Shown: positions 26,028-37,832, counted from the stretch's first letter. The stretch: DNA of 64,000 nucleotides from Hallella colorans (GCF_003096815.1 NZ_QENY01000002.1:1-64000), one strand, 5' to 3'. Numbers and translations are program-made. The notes: generated by a model from the sequence alone, not told the origin.

Positions 26028-29000
26028 TTAATTTTTTTCCAAATCAATACTTTTTTGTCTTTTCTCGTCGGTACCCCTCATCAAAAGCCAATATGCAATG
26101 GGCATTACCGTGAGAATGAGTATCATGGTGATGATGGTGCCATAGAATATCACATTTCCCATAGGCGCCCACAATCCAGAGCCACTAAGTATCATTGGTA
26201 TAACACCCATCGAGGCGGCTGCCGATGTGAGGAAGATGGGGCGCATGCGCCGCTGGGCACTGAGATAGATAGCCTCGTGCACTGTGTAATGAGCGGGCAG
26301 GGTAGGGTCGGCATCCAGTTCTTCTTGTGGACGCGATGTCAATCTAAGTTCCTCGGCATAATCGTACATGATGATGACGTTGCGAACCAATATACCCATG
26401 AGCGATATGATGCCAAGATAACAGGTCAGCGAGAAAGGACTTCCCGGTATGAGTACACCCATGGCAGTACCTAAGAGTACCAATGATAGCGATACGAGCA
26501 ATAATATGGCTGTGGATATTCGTTTGAAATGGCCCAGCATCAAGAAGAAAATAATGACAATGCTAATGGCTAAACCCCTTATAATTTGCGGATTGGCCTC
26601 GTTGGCCACCTCGTATTCGCCTCCCCAATCCACAGAGATGTCTTGGGGTAAGTCTTCTTGTTTAATAGCCTTTTGCAGTGCCGATGTTACTTCGATGACA
26701 TTGACGCCATCGACTACGTCAGCCATCAAAGTGATGGTGCGTATGCCATTGCGGTGACATATTTGGCCGTCCTCCCATTTGTTAGACACCGTGGCTATTT
26801 GTCTCAGTGGCACTGAGGTGATGCCTCCTGCCACGGCGACAGGTTCATCGGCAATGTCGGACAATGTGGCGCGGTCGGCTTTGTTGGATTTTAATGTCAC
26901 GGGGATGCCGTAGTCGCCATCCCACACTGTCGTAACAGGTATTCCGTCGCTTTGGTATCTACCGGCAATCTGTAGCTCTACCATGGCATTAGTAATACCA
27001 AGGCGCCCTGACTTCATCTCATCAAGTTTGATGTTCGTGGTGAGCAGAGGCTCGTTCACGTCACTACGGCATAAAATCAAGTTACTATTGGAGCGCATTT
27101 TCATCATCACGCTGTCAGCGGTACGTTTCAATTCGGTCCAGTTTTCACCACTTAAGCGTACCTCTATGGCGTTGCTCTCGCTGCTATAGTTAAGTTGTTT
27201 AAATCTGACGTATGCGCCTGGGAAAGCATTGGTATATTTCATGCGGTAATCTTCTAAGACACCAAGTGTCTCTTTGTTTCCCTTGGTGTTGACGATAAAT
27301 TGCGCATAGTTTTTACCTCCAAATTGTGGGGCGTATGCCGTTTGAAATCTTGGAGATGCACTGCCATGGAATGAGGCAACCGAAACCACGCGGTCGTCAG
27401 CGCGCAGGATATGCTCGAGAGAGTCGGCAATAATCGAGGTCTTCTTCAATGGAGTTCCTGTAGGCAAGTATATTTCCACCGCAAATTGGTTTCGTTCGGC
27501 GGTGGGCATCATCCTTTGTGGTAATATTGTCAACAGGAACGCACCAATAATGACTGATACAACGCCCATGGAAATGATCGTTTTTGGATGGCGGAAGCAC
27601 ACCGCAATGATTTTGTCATAATACTTCTGCATCAGGTTCAGGAACGAGAACTTGGGCTTGCCGTCATCGTTAGTGTCTTTTATGGGTTCTTTGATAAAAT
27701 AGAACTGCATGAAAGGTACTACCAGTTCGGCCACCAAGAGCGAGACAAAAAGCACGATTGAGATGCCCCACGGGAAGAAGAGCAAGAAATCATGGAACAT
27801 ACCCGTCATGGTGAGCAACAGCGGGAAGAACGTGATGGAGATGGCTAATGTGGCTGATAGAATGGACTTAAAGAAGTGTGTGGCACTCCGCAAGGATGCC
27901 TGCCAACGTGTGTATCCCTCTGACATCAATTCCATATAGTTGTCAATGATGACAATGGAGTTGTCTACAATCATGCCAAGGGTAACGATAAGTGCCGCAA
28001 GCGTAACAGTGTTAAGCTCAATACCCAAAGCGTAGAACAATCCAAGCGAGATGAATATTGTAATGGGGATGGTGCTTGCTGCCACTAATGCCACGCGTAA
28101 AGGCATGAGCATGATAACAACTAACACTACGGCGCAAATGGCGATAAGTAACTCTGCAAGGAAACTCATAACCGAATCGCCCACAACCTGGCTTTGGTCG
28201 GTGATGGTGAACATCGTTACTTCGTCAGGCAAGGTTTTCTTAAACTTTTCAAGCTCTGCTTTAACAGCGCTACCCATGTCGGTTATAGAACGTCCCTTTT
28301 TAACCTCGATGCTGAGCACCAAGCATTTTTTGCCATTATTGGTGACATAGCTTGACGGCTCGGCATACTCTCGTTTTACCTCAGCAATGTCTTTTACGCG
28401 CACGACATTGCCATCCGGACTTGAGTAGACCACCATTTGTTGCACGTCGTTAACCATGTTGAGCGCACGATCAACATGGATGGGGGCCTCGTAGATAGAG
28501 GTCTTGTGAGTGCCTGCCGTGGTATTGAATCCTTGTGATATGAGGGCTGCCGACACGATATTAGGACCAATACCATATTGGGAAAGCTTGCGAGTATCTA
28601 CATGGATAGCAATTTGTTCTTTTTGTCCTCCAGTGACACTGATGCGTCCCACACTCTCAATGCCGCGCAAACGACGTTTCAGGTCGTCCATGTAGGTGTT
28701 GAGCTCACGATAGGTTTTTTCGTCGCTCTCCATGGTGATGAGAAGTGACGAAGCGTCGCCAAAGTCGTCTTTGACAATAATGGCAGCAACTCCAGTGGGC
28801 AAAGTGCGTCTAAACTGTTGAATACCAAGCTTGAAACGACTCCAGAAATTTTCCTTGACGGCTCCGTCCACATCATCATTAAGCTCTACTTGTACAATAG
28901 CCAGACCATTGCGTGTGTAAGATTTTGTTTTGCTTTTCTTCACCTCTTTATATGTGAAGATATAATCTTCCAACGGTTTGGTGACTTGTTGCTCCATCTC

Positions 29001-29183
29001 TTCAACCGATGCGCCAGGATAAACCGCAACGGCCACTCCTTGTCGAACCGTAAAGTCGGGGAACTCATTTTTGTTGATTTTATAGAACGCATACATGCCA
29101 AATGCTACCAAAACCGATGTAACCAGTATTACAATAGACCGGTTGTGCATGGCCCATTCTATAAGATTTCTCTTCTTTCTCAT
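26028..29183 (-). CDS. RND efflux pump inner-membrane transporter (AcrB family)
   Basis: 1051 residues from the ATG at 29183 (MRKKRNLIEWAMHNRS); an earlier TTG three codons upstream is less likely. The protein shows the RND plan: membrane helix 1, a large periplasmic porter loop with PGASVEEMEQQVTKPLED, helices 2-6 including GMIVDNSIVIIDNYMELM (paired acidic residues of the proton relay), helix 7, a second periplasmic loop and helices 8-12. It is a member of the hydrophobic/amphiphilic branch rather than the metal CusA branch, because the methionine cluster for metals is absent. Works with the lipoprotein adaptor and TolC-like duct of the same operon. Confidence 0.93.
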   Translation of the reverse strand: MRKKRNLIEWAMHNRSIVILVTSVLVAFGMYAFYKINKNEFPDFTVRQGVAVAVYPGASVEEMEQQVTKPLEDYIFTYKEVKKSKTKSYTRNGLAIVQVELNDDVDGAVKENFWSRFKLGIQQFRRTLPTGVAAIIVKDDFGDASSLLITMESDEKTYRELNTYMDDLKRRLRGIESVGRISVTGGQKEQIAIHVDTRKLSQYGIGPNIVSAALISQGFNTTAGTHKTSIYEAPIHVDRALNMVNDVQQMVVYSSPDGNVVRVKDIAEVKREYAEPSSYVTNNGKKCLVLSIEVKKGRSITDMGSAVKAELEKFKKTLPDEVTMFTITDQSQVVGDSVMSFLAELLIAICAVVLVVIMLMPLRVALVAASTIPITIFISLGLFYALGIELNTVTLAALIVTLGMIVDNSIVIIDNYMELMSEGYTRWQASLRSATHFFKSILSATLAISITFFPLLLTMTGMFHDFLLFFPWGISIVLFVSLLVAELVVPFMQFYFIKEPIKDTNDDGKPKFSFLNLMQKYYDKIIAVCFRHPKTIISMGVVSVIIGAFLLTILPQRMMPTAERNQFAVEIYLPTGTPLKKTSIIADSLEHILRADDRVVSVASFHGSASPRFQTAYAPQFGGKNYAQFIVNTKGNKETLGVLEDYRMKYTNAFPGAYVRFKQLNYSSESNAIEVRLSGENWTELKRTADSVMMKMRSNSNLILCRSDVNEPLLTTNIKLDEMKSGRLGITNAMVELQIAGRYQSDGIPVTTVWDGDYGIPVTLKSNKADRATLSDIADEPVAVAGGITSVPLRQIATVSNKWEDGQICHRNGIRTITLMADVVDGVNVIEVTSALQKAIKQEDLPQDISVDWGGEYEVANEANPQIIRGLAISIVIIFFLMLGHFKRISTAILLLVSLSLVLLGTAMGVLIPGSPFSLTCYLGIISLMGILVRNVIIMYDYAEELRLTSRPQEELDADPTLPAHYTVHEAIYLSAQRRMRPIFLTSAAASMGVIPMILSGSGLWAPMGNVIFYGTIITMILILTVMPIAYWLLMRGTDEKRQKSIDLEKN

Positions 29184-29245
29184 TGTATTCAATTCAATTA
29201 TTGGCTGATACCAATGGATAAACTCTCAGTATGGGAAGACGCGTT

Positions 29246-30313
29246 TTATAGCGTGCGGACCTTTTGGCCATTGCTAACTTTTTGCTGTCCCTCTATTATA
29301 ACCTTGTCGCCTTCGTTCAATCCACTTTCAATTACAATCTTTTCGCCTGCATTGTTGCCGAGCATGAGCATGCGTTTAACGGCTTTCCCTTTCTCAACCA
29401 CCCATACAAAAGGCTTGTTGTCAACATCTATCTGAATGATATTGGCAGGCAACATAATACCAGTTTTTTGCATTGAGGTGGCATGTATGTATGCGTTGCA
29501 CACCATGCCAGGCAGCAATTTTCGGTTGGTGTTATTTACCAAGGCTTTCACGGTATAGGCACGAGAGATGGGGTCGGCAGACACATTCTTCTCGGTAATC
29601 TTTCCTGTGTAATTCTCATTACCCAAAGACGACACGTTGAAAGTGATTTTTTGGCCAACATTTATGCGTGAAAGGTCTTCTTCTGGAACACTAATCTTAA
29701 CCTTGACTTGGTCAATTTTCACCAATTTGGCTATGGGCTGTCCAGGCATCACGTTTTGTCCCACCTCTGCTTTCTTTCCAACGATATATCCGCTGAAGGG
29801 TGCTTTCAATCGCGTATCACTCAATCCCTTGCGGGCTATCTGCTCTGCGGCTTGGGCTTGAGTGAGCATTTGCTTGGCTTGTGACACCTTTGTTTCCACT
29901 TCAACCCATTTAATCTCAGGCAATGAGCCGTTGTCGTGCAGCATTTTCATGCGTCGATAGGCATCCTCCGCTTGGCGAACAGACTCACGAGCTTGATTGG
30001 TTGTGGCTTTGGCCATGGTTAGGGCGTTAGCAGAGGTGGACGCATCGATGACACCGATAGTTTGCCCTGCAGACACCTGTTGGCCTTCATGAATGTATAA
30101 TGTCTTAATGGTGCCGGCGCTTGAGAAACTTAGTGCCGTGCCGTCGACCTCCTCAATAGTGCCTGGATAGCCTGAGTTTTCGCTAATTCCCAATGTGTTA
30201 GCAGTCATGGTCTTGACATTAACAATATTGTCTGATTGCTTGTTTTTGTGAGAACAACCCATGACAAAAAATATCATGGAGCCGTATACAATTTTACATA
30301 CAATTGATTTCAT
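29246..30313 (-). CDS. RND efflux membrane-fusion lipoprotein (HlyD/AcrA family)
   Basis: 355 residues with a lipoprotein signal: hydrophobic stretch and lipobox VMGC (acylated Cys at 20). Lipoyl half-motifs flank a ~70-residue alpha-hairpin (ANALTMAKATTNQARESV to QAEQIARKGLSDTRLKAPF), followed by a beta-barrel domain and a membrane-proximal domain ending KVSNGQKVRTL. It links the RND pump to the TolC-like duct. First gene of the operon; 62 nt before the RND start. Confidence 0.93.
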   Translation of the reverse strand: MKSIVCKIVYGSMIFFVMGCSHKNKQSDNIVNVKTMTANTLGISENSGYPGTIEEVDGTALSFSSAGTIKTLYIHEGQQVSAGQTIGVIDASTSANALTMAKATTNQARESVRQAEDAYRRMKMLHDNGSLPEIKWVEVETKVSQAKQMLTQAQAAEQIARKGLSDTRLKAPFSGYIVGKKAEVGQNVMPGQPIAKLVKIDQVKVKISVPEEDLSRINVGQKITFNVSSLGNENYTGKITEKNVSADPISRAYTVKALVNNTNRKLLPGMVCNAYIHATSMQKTGIMLPANIIQIDVDNKPFVWVVEKGKAVKRMLMLGNNAGEKIVIESGLNEGDKVIIEGQQKVSNGQKVRTL

Positions 30314-30476
30314 AACCTATTTTTTGTTCTTCTTTTTTATTTTTGAGTGTAAAATTAAGCTTAAAATGTCAGTTTGCGATGTTTAAAAAGGGAAATATAC
30401 TGCCAAATAAACGAATATAATCCGAAAAAACACATTATATTTCCAAAATAATACATATTTTTTGGAACAAATTGCC

Positions 30477-30484
30477 TACTTTTG
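30477..30484 (+). promoter_or_regulatory. -7 box of the AraC-type regulator
   Basis: TACTTTTG at 30477-30484, 26 bp before the chosen ATG. A TTTG at 30461 is too near to serve as -33, so support is partial. Confidence 0.45.
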
Positions 30485-30509
30485 TGCAAAAGATATGAAA
30501 TATGATATT

Positions 30510-31412
30510 ATGAATGAACAAATAAAGTCTGAAACAAACAGATTGTTTTCTATTGGCAAAAACGTTGCCTTGGCACAGCCAGACTACTTAGACGATGACC
30601 TTATTATAATAGATAATGTCAAGCTGCTAAGCAAGCCAGGCACCATTCGCCCTAATATGAACATTATAGCTATATGTACGCGCGGACGTCTTCAGACGGT
30701 CATCAACGGTGCGCCCCTTGAGGTGTGCGCCAACCAAGTGTGTATCTGTCCGCCTGAGACGGTGCTTGACGAGATGATGGTTACGCCTGATTTTGAATAT
30801 GTGGCATTGTGCATTACCAATCGCGCTTTGCAAGTTTATCTTAGGCAATATATCAATGTGTGGAATGATTTTGCTTATGTTCAGAAGATGAAAATAATCG
30901 ATTTGAACCAAAAGGAGATAGACATCTACCACAAAGTATATGATCTAATAGGCATGTGTCTGCGTCAAGATGATGAGGAATACAATTCTTCTTTCCGAAA
31001 GGAAATGATGAAAGGACTTTTAAGTGCCTCGCTCATTGGCCTATGTGGACTGTTAAAAAAACAGACAGGAGAACACGTTGAATCTTCTAAGCAGAATATA
31101 TCGTTGTTCAATCGCTTCTTGCAGCTGCTTCAAACGGCTGAGATAAAACATCAACCGGTGGAATATTATGCTTCGCAATTATGTATATCATCTAAGTATC
31201 TTACGATGATTTGCAAAAAAAACTCTCACAAAACGGCTAAGGAATGGATACAAGAATATACACTTGCAGACATTGCTTACTATCTTCGAAACACGTCTTT
31301 GAGCGTGAAAGAAGTGAGTAATAAGACGGGCTTCTCCAATTCGAGCTTCTTTGGAAAATATGTCAAAGACAATCTTGGGTATACGCCTTTGCAATTTAGG
31401 CAAAAAGAATAA
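30510..31412 (+). CDS. AraC-family transcriptional regulator of the efflux operon
   Basis: 300 residues from the ATG at 30510 (MNEQIKSET); the frame is open to a TTG at 30462, but the -7 box sits there, and an ATG at 30495 is an alternative. An N-terminal cupin-like sensor (about 1-150) precedes a C-terminal double helix-turn-helix: ASQLCISSKYLTMICKK (first) and VKEVSNKTGFSNSSFFGKYV, closed by GYTPLQFR. It is divergent from, and 197 nt away from, the efflux operon, the usual place for its local regulator. Effector unknown. Confidence 0.9.
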   Translation: MNEQIKSETNRLFSIGKNVALAQPDYLDDDLIIIDNVKLLSKPGTIRPNMNIIAICTRGRLQTVINGAPLEVCANQVCICPPETVLDEMMVTPDFEYVALCITNRALQVYLRQYINVWNDFAYVQKMKIIDLNQKEIDIYHKVYDLIGMCLRQDDEEYNSSFRKEMMKGLLSASLIGLCGLLKKQTGEHVESSKQNISLFNRFLQLLQTAEIKHQPVEYYASQLCISSKYLTMICKKNSHKTAKEWIQEYTLADIAYYLRNTSLSVKEVSNKTGFSNSSFFGKYVKDNLGYTPLQFRQKE

Positions 31413-31774
31413 AAAACGCTTGATAAGGTGCTCATGAGAAACAAAGAAATAATAGGCATGTCACGAAAGTGCTGGTATGCAAATATGGAAGGTAGTGAGG
31501 CATGGGGAGTGAGATGGATTACGGATAGAAAGAAAGTCTAATCATAGTTTGTCCTCATTGTAAATCTTTCTTAATGAGCTGATGATGGTAGGCACACAAA
31601 AGTGTTAGCAAGACGATATTAGTTGCTACTTATTAAATATAGTTTTTGTTATGTCTAACCATTTTCTACCATAAATCTGTATAAACGGAAATAAAATTAG
31701 GCATGTTTGCTTGTTGTTTCTTAGATATTTTACTAACTTTGCGATGCATAGGTCACACAAAAAGAATAAGTTGA
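31413..31774. other. Intergenic stretch ahead of the antiporter gene
   Basis: 362 bp holding the promoter at 31711-31741 and nothing else I can support: no hairpin terminator for the AraC gene and no small gene. Confidence 0.45.
31711..31741 (+). promoter_or_regulatory. Promoter of the NhaD-type antiporter gene
   Basis: TTG at 31711-31713, a 20 bp spacer and TAACTTTG at 31734-31741; predicted start of transcription near 31748 and ATG at 31775. Confidence 0.7.
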
Positions 31775-33124
31775 ATGGCTCTTGTTATTGTATGTATATT
31801 ACTTTTGGGGTATCTACTTATTGTCACAGAAAACATCACTAAGGTGAACAAAGCGGCCGTTGCCATTTTTGTTTGCACGGTGGGATGGGTGCTGTACATT
31901 AGCTATGGAACAGAATTTGTGACACGCCAACATGCTTCGGAGTATGCCAATTTCTTGAATGGTAGGGCGACGGATGGCAGATTGGTGAAAATGTATATAG
32001 CCAACAATATCTTTCTGAAATATGTAGGTCGTGCTTGTGAGATAGTATTATTTTTGCTTGCCACAATGACAATAGTGGAAATTTTAGAGAACAATGGGTG
32101 TCTCGACTTCATTACGCAATTATTGAAAACCCGCGACAGTAAAAAATTGCTATGGCGTATAGGTGTCGTAACATTTGTCATATCAGCCAATCTTGATAAT
32201 TTTACCACTATGGTAATGATGTTTATGGCTGTGCGTTCTGTAGTACCGAATAGGCGGCAACGTATGATATTGGGATCCGCGATAATAATAGCGGCCAATT
32301 GTGGTGGTGCCATGACAGTGATAGGAAGCCCGACTGGACTCATGTTGTGGCATGCTGGATTGGCGACTCCCACCGATTTTTCGCTGTCATTGGTTATTCC
32401 ATGTGTGTTGGCATGGGCTTTACCAACATGGTGGATTGGCAAGATGCTGCCAGAACACATTGACACAGAATGGATAACGCTGCCTTATAGAGGGGACGAT
32501 ACGAGACTTGAAGTTTGGCAACGGTTTATGATGCTTGTCGTAGGTATAGGTGGATTATGGTTTATCCCAACATTTCATAATATCACGATGCTTAGCCCGT
32601 TTATTGGCGCACTGTGTGTGTTGTCATTGCTCTGGGTAGTTAACGAGGTGTTTAATCGTAAATTATTGAACATGGGGAGTATGAGCGACCGCAGAATACC
32701 TCATGTGCTGTTTTATGGAAATCATCAACTAATACTCTTTGTAATGGGTATGGTGTTGGCATTAGGTGTCGTGAAAGAAACAGGCATGATGACAGATTTG
32801 AGCCTTTTCTTGCAAAAAAATGGCATCTCAAGCATGCTGATTGGTTTGAGTGCGGGAATAGTAAGCACGGTGCTTGATAATTTTGCTACGGCTGCAAGCT
32901 ATATCACTTTACAATCCTCGTCAGAATTAAACATGGCATATTGGAAGATAGTGGCTTATACGACGTCGGTAGGAGGCAATCTATTAACGATAGGCTCTGT
33001 TGCTGGACTTGTTTTGATGAGAATGGAGAAGGTGCGAGTGGGATGGTATTTCAGAAATATTGGGTGGAAAGCTGGGGTAGGAGCTTTGGTAGGTACAGGT
33101 GTCTTGCTATTGACTCTTGCATAA
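31775..33124 (+). CDS. nhaD: NhaD-type sodium/proton antiporter
   Basis: 449 residues with 11-12 membrane segments. NhaD marks are visible: VEILENNGCLDFI, ISANLDNFTTMVMMF (conserved acidic site in a broken helix), IAANCGGAMTVIGSPTGLMLW, and a second conserved STVLDNFATAASY. The protein exchanges Na+ (or Li+) for H+ across the inner membrane. Monocistronic or joined with pfkA, whose ATG lies 88 nt downstream without a visible terminator between them. Confidence 0.9.
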   Translation: MALVIVCILLLGYLLIVTENITKVNKAAVAIFVCTVGWVLYISYGTEFVTRQHASEYANFLNGRATDGRLVKMYIANNIFLKYVGRACEIVLFLLATMTIVEILENNGCLDFITQLLKTRDSKKLLWRIGVVTFVISANLDNFTTMVMMFMAVRSVVPNRRQRMILGSAIIIAANCGGAMTVIGSPTGLMLWHAGLATPTDFSLSLVIPCVLAWALPTWWIGKMLPEHIDTEWITLPYRGDDTRLEVWQRFMMLVVGIGGLWFIPTFHNITMLSPFIGALCVLSLLWVVNEVFNRKLLNMGSMSDRRIPHVLFYGNHQLILFVMGMVLALGVVKETGMMTDLSLFLQKNGISSMLIGLSAGIVSTVLDNFATAASYITLQSSSELNMAYWKIVAYTTSVGGNLLTIGSVAGLVLMRMEKVRVGWYFRNIGWKAGVGALVGTGVLLLTLA

Positions 33125-33211
33125 AATATCATTGTTGAAAATTGTGTAGTCAAAAAAACAAATCGCTTCTATAACAAAAATATAAATATCAAGAATTGAA
33201 CATATAACAAC

Positions 33212-34189
33212 ATGGCAAAAATTAAAACAATAGGTGTGCTCACCTCAGGAGGTGACGCTCCTGGCATGAATGCGGCCATACGTGCTGTGACACGTGCTGG
33301 TATTTGCAATGGCTACCAAATAAAAGGTATATATCGTGGATACGATGGGCTGATCAATGGTGAAATAAAGCCGTTTACGACAGAAAATGTTTCGGGTATA
33401 ATCATGCAGGGTGGCACAATCTTGAAAAGCGCTCGCTCTAAGGAATTTTTCACGGAAGAGGGCAAGGCCAAAGCTTATGACACTTTGCAACGTGAAGAAA
33501 TCGACGCATTGGTGATCGTTGGTGGCAACGGGTCTCTCACCGGAGCCATGGAGTTTGCGCGCCAATATGATTTTTGTTGCATTGGATTACCCGGTACAAT
33601 CGATAATGACCTATATGGCACTGATACTACAATTGGATACGATACCACTCTGAATACTATTGTGGAATGTGTGGATCGCATTCGTGACACCGCTCAAAGT
33701 CATGAGCGAATATTCTTTGTTGAGGTGATGGGACGTGATGCTGGGTTCCTTGCTCAAAACGCTGCCATTGCTAGTGGAGCAGAGGCAGCCATTATTCCAG
33801 AAGACTCTACCGATGTGGATCAATTGGCACAATTTATGGAGCGAGGTATTCGTAAGTCAAAAAAGAGTTGTATAGTAATTGTTTCAGAAAGTCCTAAATG
33901 TGGTGCGCTTTATTATGCTGATCGCGTGAAGAAGGAGTTTCCGGGTTATGATGTGCGAGTTTCGATATTGGGACACTTGCAACGTGGAGGCCGCCCCTCT
34001 GCCCATGACAGAATACTTGCCAGCAGAACAGGAGCTGGTGCGATAGAGGCTATTATGCAAGGGCAGCGCAATGTCATGGTCGGCATACGAAACAACGAGG
34101 TTGTTTATGTTCCGCTTTCAGAGGCTATCCGCTCGGATAAACCATTTGATAGGAAACTAATCAAAGTATTAGATGAGCTTAGTATATAG
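33212..34189 (+). CDS. pfkA: ATP-dependent 6-phosphofructokinase
   Basis: 325 residues, the length of bacterial PfkA. N-terminal [17 protein letters not shown] binds the nucleotide. The donor-specificity positions favour ATP: the loop reads GGNGSLTG (Gly kept where pyrophosphate enzymes have Asp) and LPGTIDND has Gly where they have Lys. The catalytic aspartate is in TIDND. An oddity is Asn in place of the usual Asp in GGDGS. Phosphorylates fructose 6-phosphate in glycolysis. Its stop is followed by the ATP synthase promoter. Confidence 0.95.
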   Translation: MAKIKTIGVLTSGGDAPGMNAAIRAVTRAGICNGYQIKGIYRGYDGLINGEIKPFTTENVSGIIMQGGTILKSARSKEFFTEEGKAKAYDTLQREEIDALVIVGGNGSLTGAMEFARQYDFCCIGLPGTIDNDLYGTDTTIGYDTTLNTIVECVDRIRDTAQSHERIFFVEVMGRDAGFLAQNAAIASGAEAAIIPEDSTDVDQLAQFMERGIRKSKKSCIVIVSESPKCGALYYADRVKKEFPGYDVRVSILGHLQRGGRPSAHDRILASRTGAGAIEAIMQGQRNVMVGIRNNEVVYVPLSEAIRSDKPFDRKLIKVLDELSI

Positions 34190-34218
34190 TAGGAAAATTA
34201 AAGTATGTTAAAAAACCC

Positions 34219-34248
34219 TTGGTTTGTAATAATTATAATGTACTTTTG
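34219..34248 (+). promoter_or_regulatory. Promoter of the ATP synthase operon
   Basis: TTG at 34219-34221, a 19 bp spacer and TACTTTTG at 34241-34248; the predicted start near 34255 leaves a 65-nt leader before atpD. Confidence 0.7.
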
Positions 34249-34316
34249 TAGTCAGAAATCTGAAATATGCTTTAATCAAGTAAACGAATCTATAAATAAC
34301 TAATAATAAACAATAG

Positions 34317-35846
<1,530 letters not shown>

Positions 35847-35876
35847 TTTTTTTGGTCAATCAAACCATATTCGATT

Positions 35877-36116
35877 ATGCTAAAATTAAGAATTGTATCT
35901 CCAGAAAAAGTGATATTTGATGGTGATGTGAAAAGTGTAACGGTGCCTGGAATGCAAGGTAGTTTTCAGATACTTAACAATCACGCTGCCATTATTTCTG
36001 CGCTTGTTGAAGGCAAAGTGGAGTATGTCACTTCTCGGGAGACAAAGCAATTTAACGTTGAAGGTGGCTTCGTCGAGGTTAAACAAAATGAGGTAAACCT
36101 GTGCGTAGAGGTATAA
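35877..36116 (+). CDS. atpC: ATP synthase F1 subunit epsilon, short form
   Basis: 79 residues covering only the N-terminal beta-sandwich of epsilon (LRIVSPEKVIFDGDVKSVTVPG, then GSFQILNNHAAIISAL). The C-terminal helical hairpin that inhibits ATP hydrolysis in E. coli and Bacillus (about 50 further residues) is absent; the stop codon is followed by 265 bp with no continuing homology in any frame. Short epsilon subunits are known in Bacteroidetes. 30 nt after atpD. Confidence 0.93.
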   Translation: MLKLRIVSPEKVIFDGDVKSVTVPGMQGSFQILNNHAAIISALVEGKVEYVTSRETKQFNVEGGFVEVKQNEVNLCVEV

Positions 36117-36381
36117 TAAACATGAAAAGATTCATGAATATGACATAGTTTGATGATTGATAATTTAGGCGAAAAAGTTTATTAATTTATAAAGAGGTAT
36201 ATACTTGTCCAAAAACAATGGTGAGGGTATCTTATAAAGCCAATGGGACAGGGAATATTTATTGATACTATTTTTGTCTATTCAAAAGTCAATTTGTTTT
36301 ATCATAAATACTTTAAGCATGTACAAAAGTATGACAGAAATGAAAAAATGCTTAGATATCACGGGGTGATTTGATGTAAAA

Positions 36382-36666
36382 ATGTATATGATATCCACAA
36401 CAACCCTAATAATATGTACTTTGTTTTTTACGGCAATTGGTGCGATATGGATTGTGGGTTATAATTATGTCAAGAAACATTACCCAGCAAATTTGCCCCA
36501 TTTTTATATGGTTTTGGCGGTTGTAAGGGTTGTCTTAATACTGACATTTGTAGGAGTATACATTCTGTTTATATCGAAAAGCACTGCTGAGTCTCGAGCT
36601 TTTGCCATAATGGTAATACTTATGTATATCTTGATGATGGGTGTTTCGCTGAAAATAAAACATTAA
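36382..36666 (+). CDS. Small membrane protein of the ATP synthase operon (AtpI-like position)
   Basis: 94 residues, three predicted membrane helices (about 4-27, 44-64, 73-89) separated by short basic loops. It sits exactly where atpI/atpZ-type genes occur, ahead of atpB with a 12 nt gap, and is of similar size, but shares no motif I can name. An assembly or Mg-related role would follow from position only. The 266 bp before it carries a TATTTTTG box at 36269-36276, a possible internal promoter. Confidence 0.72.
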   Translation: MYMISTTTLIICTLFFTAIGAIWIVGYNYVKKHYPANLPHFYMVLAVVRVVLILTFVGVYILFISKSTAESRAFAIMVILMYILMMGVSLKIKH

Positions 36667-36678
36667 TAATATATCTAA

Positions 36679-37743
36679 ATGAAATACATTCATTTGATTG
36701 TTTGCACGTTGATGTGCCTCGCCTTTTTTCTTCCGGTTAACGCAGAAAATAAGGACGGGGGAAAACTAAATACTTCTGAGGTTGTGGTAGGGCACATCAA
36801 AGACTCATACGAATGGCATATCACTGATATCAGTGGAAAACCAGTCGTCATTCATTTGCCTGTTATCGTTAAAAGTTCAACAGGTTGGCATGTCTTTAGT
36901 ACAAGCAATTTCGCTGAAGAAGCAGATGCCAAAGGCTATAAAAAAGGGCCTTACAACCTTGCCATTGTCACCCAAGGGGACAACGCTGGTAAAATAGTAG
37001 AGTTACAGAATGGTGAAGAGATCCGCCCCTTTGATATTTCTATTTCTAAGACCGTAGCGGTGATGCTCATAGATGCCATCATCCTTATATGTATCGTCTT
37101 AATACCAGCACGTTGGTATCACAAGCATAAGGCAACTGACCCGGCACCGGGAGGTTTCACCGGGTTTATAGAAATGATAGTGACCTATGTTGAGGACAAT
37201 ATAGTAAAACCGGGAATAGGGGATGGCTATGAAAAGTATTCACCTTACCTGTTAACGTGTTTCTTCTTTATCCTAACATGCAATTTAATGGGTATTATGC
37301 CATTTCCGCCCGGCGGAGGCAATGTGACGGGTAATATTGCTGTTACTTTTTTCTTGGCACTTTGTACGTTCGTCGTAACTCAATTTAGTGGCTCGAAACA
37401 CTATTGGAAAGATATATTTTGGCCAGATGTACCAGTGGCTCTGAAAGTGTTCCCACTTATTTCTATCATAGAATTTGTTGGTATCTTTACCAAACCGTTT
37501 GCGTTGATGATTCGTCTCTTTGCAAACATGATGGCTGGGCATGCAATAGCCTTATCTTTGACATGTATTATATTTGTCGTCGCCGCTATTGGTGGAGCCA
37601 CATTCTATGGTATGTCTTTTCTAAGTGTCCTCATGAGCATATTTATGATGTGTCTTGAATTATTGGTTTGCTTTATTCAAGCCATGGTCTTCACCATGTT
37701 AAGTTCTATATTTATCGGACTTGCAAGAGCGAAAGCAGAATGA
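36679..37743 (+). CDS. atpB: ATP synthase F0 subunit a, with N-terminal extension
   Basis: 354 residues. Unlike the ~270-residue E. coli protein, it has a signal peptide (to PVNA, about 22) and a ~90-residue periplasmic domain before the five membrane helices, a Bacteroidetes trait. The essential arginine is R279 in MIRLFANMMAGH. The subunit forms the two half-channels for protons beside the c-ring. Confidence 0.96.
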   Translation: MKYIHLIVCTLMCLAFFLPVNAENKDGGKLNTSEVVVGHIKDSYEWHITDISGKPVVIHLPVIVKSSTGWHVFSTSNFAEEADAKGYKKGPYNLAIVTQGDNAGKIVELQNGEEIRPFDISISKTVAVMLIDAIILICIVLIPARWYHKHKATDPAPGGFTGFIEMIVTYVEDNIVKPGIGDGYEKYSPYLLTCFFFILTCNLMGIMPFPPGGGNVTGNIAVTFFLALCTFVVTQFSGSKHYWKDIFWPDVPVALKVFPLISIIEFVGIFTKPFALMIRLFANMMAGHAIALSLTCIIFVVAAIGGATFYGMSFLSVLMSIFMMCLELLVCFIQAMVFTMLSSIFIGLARAKAE

Positions 37744-37832
37744 AAGAATGGAAGTGACAAATAACAGGCATAAAATCAAAATAGAATCGATAAAACTACA
37801 ATAATTAATAATAACATTAAAAATTTAAAATT

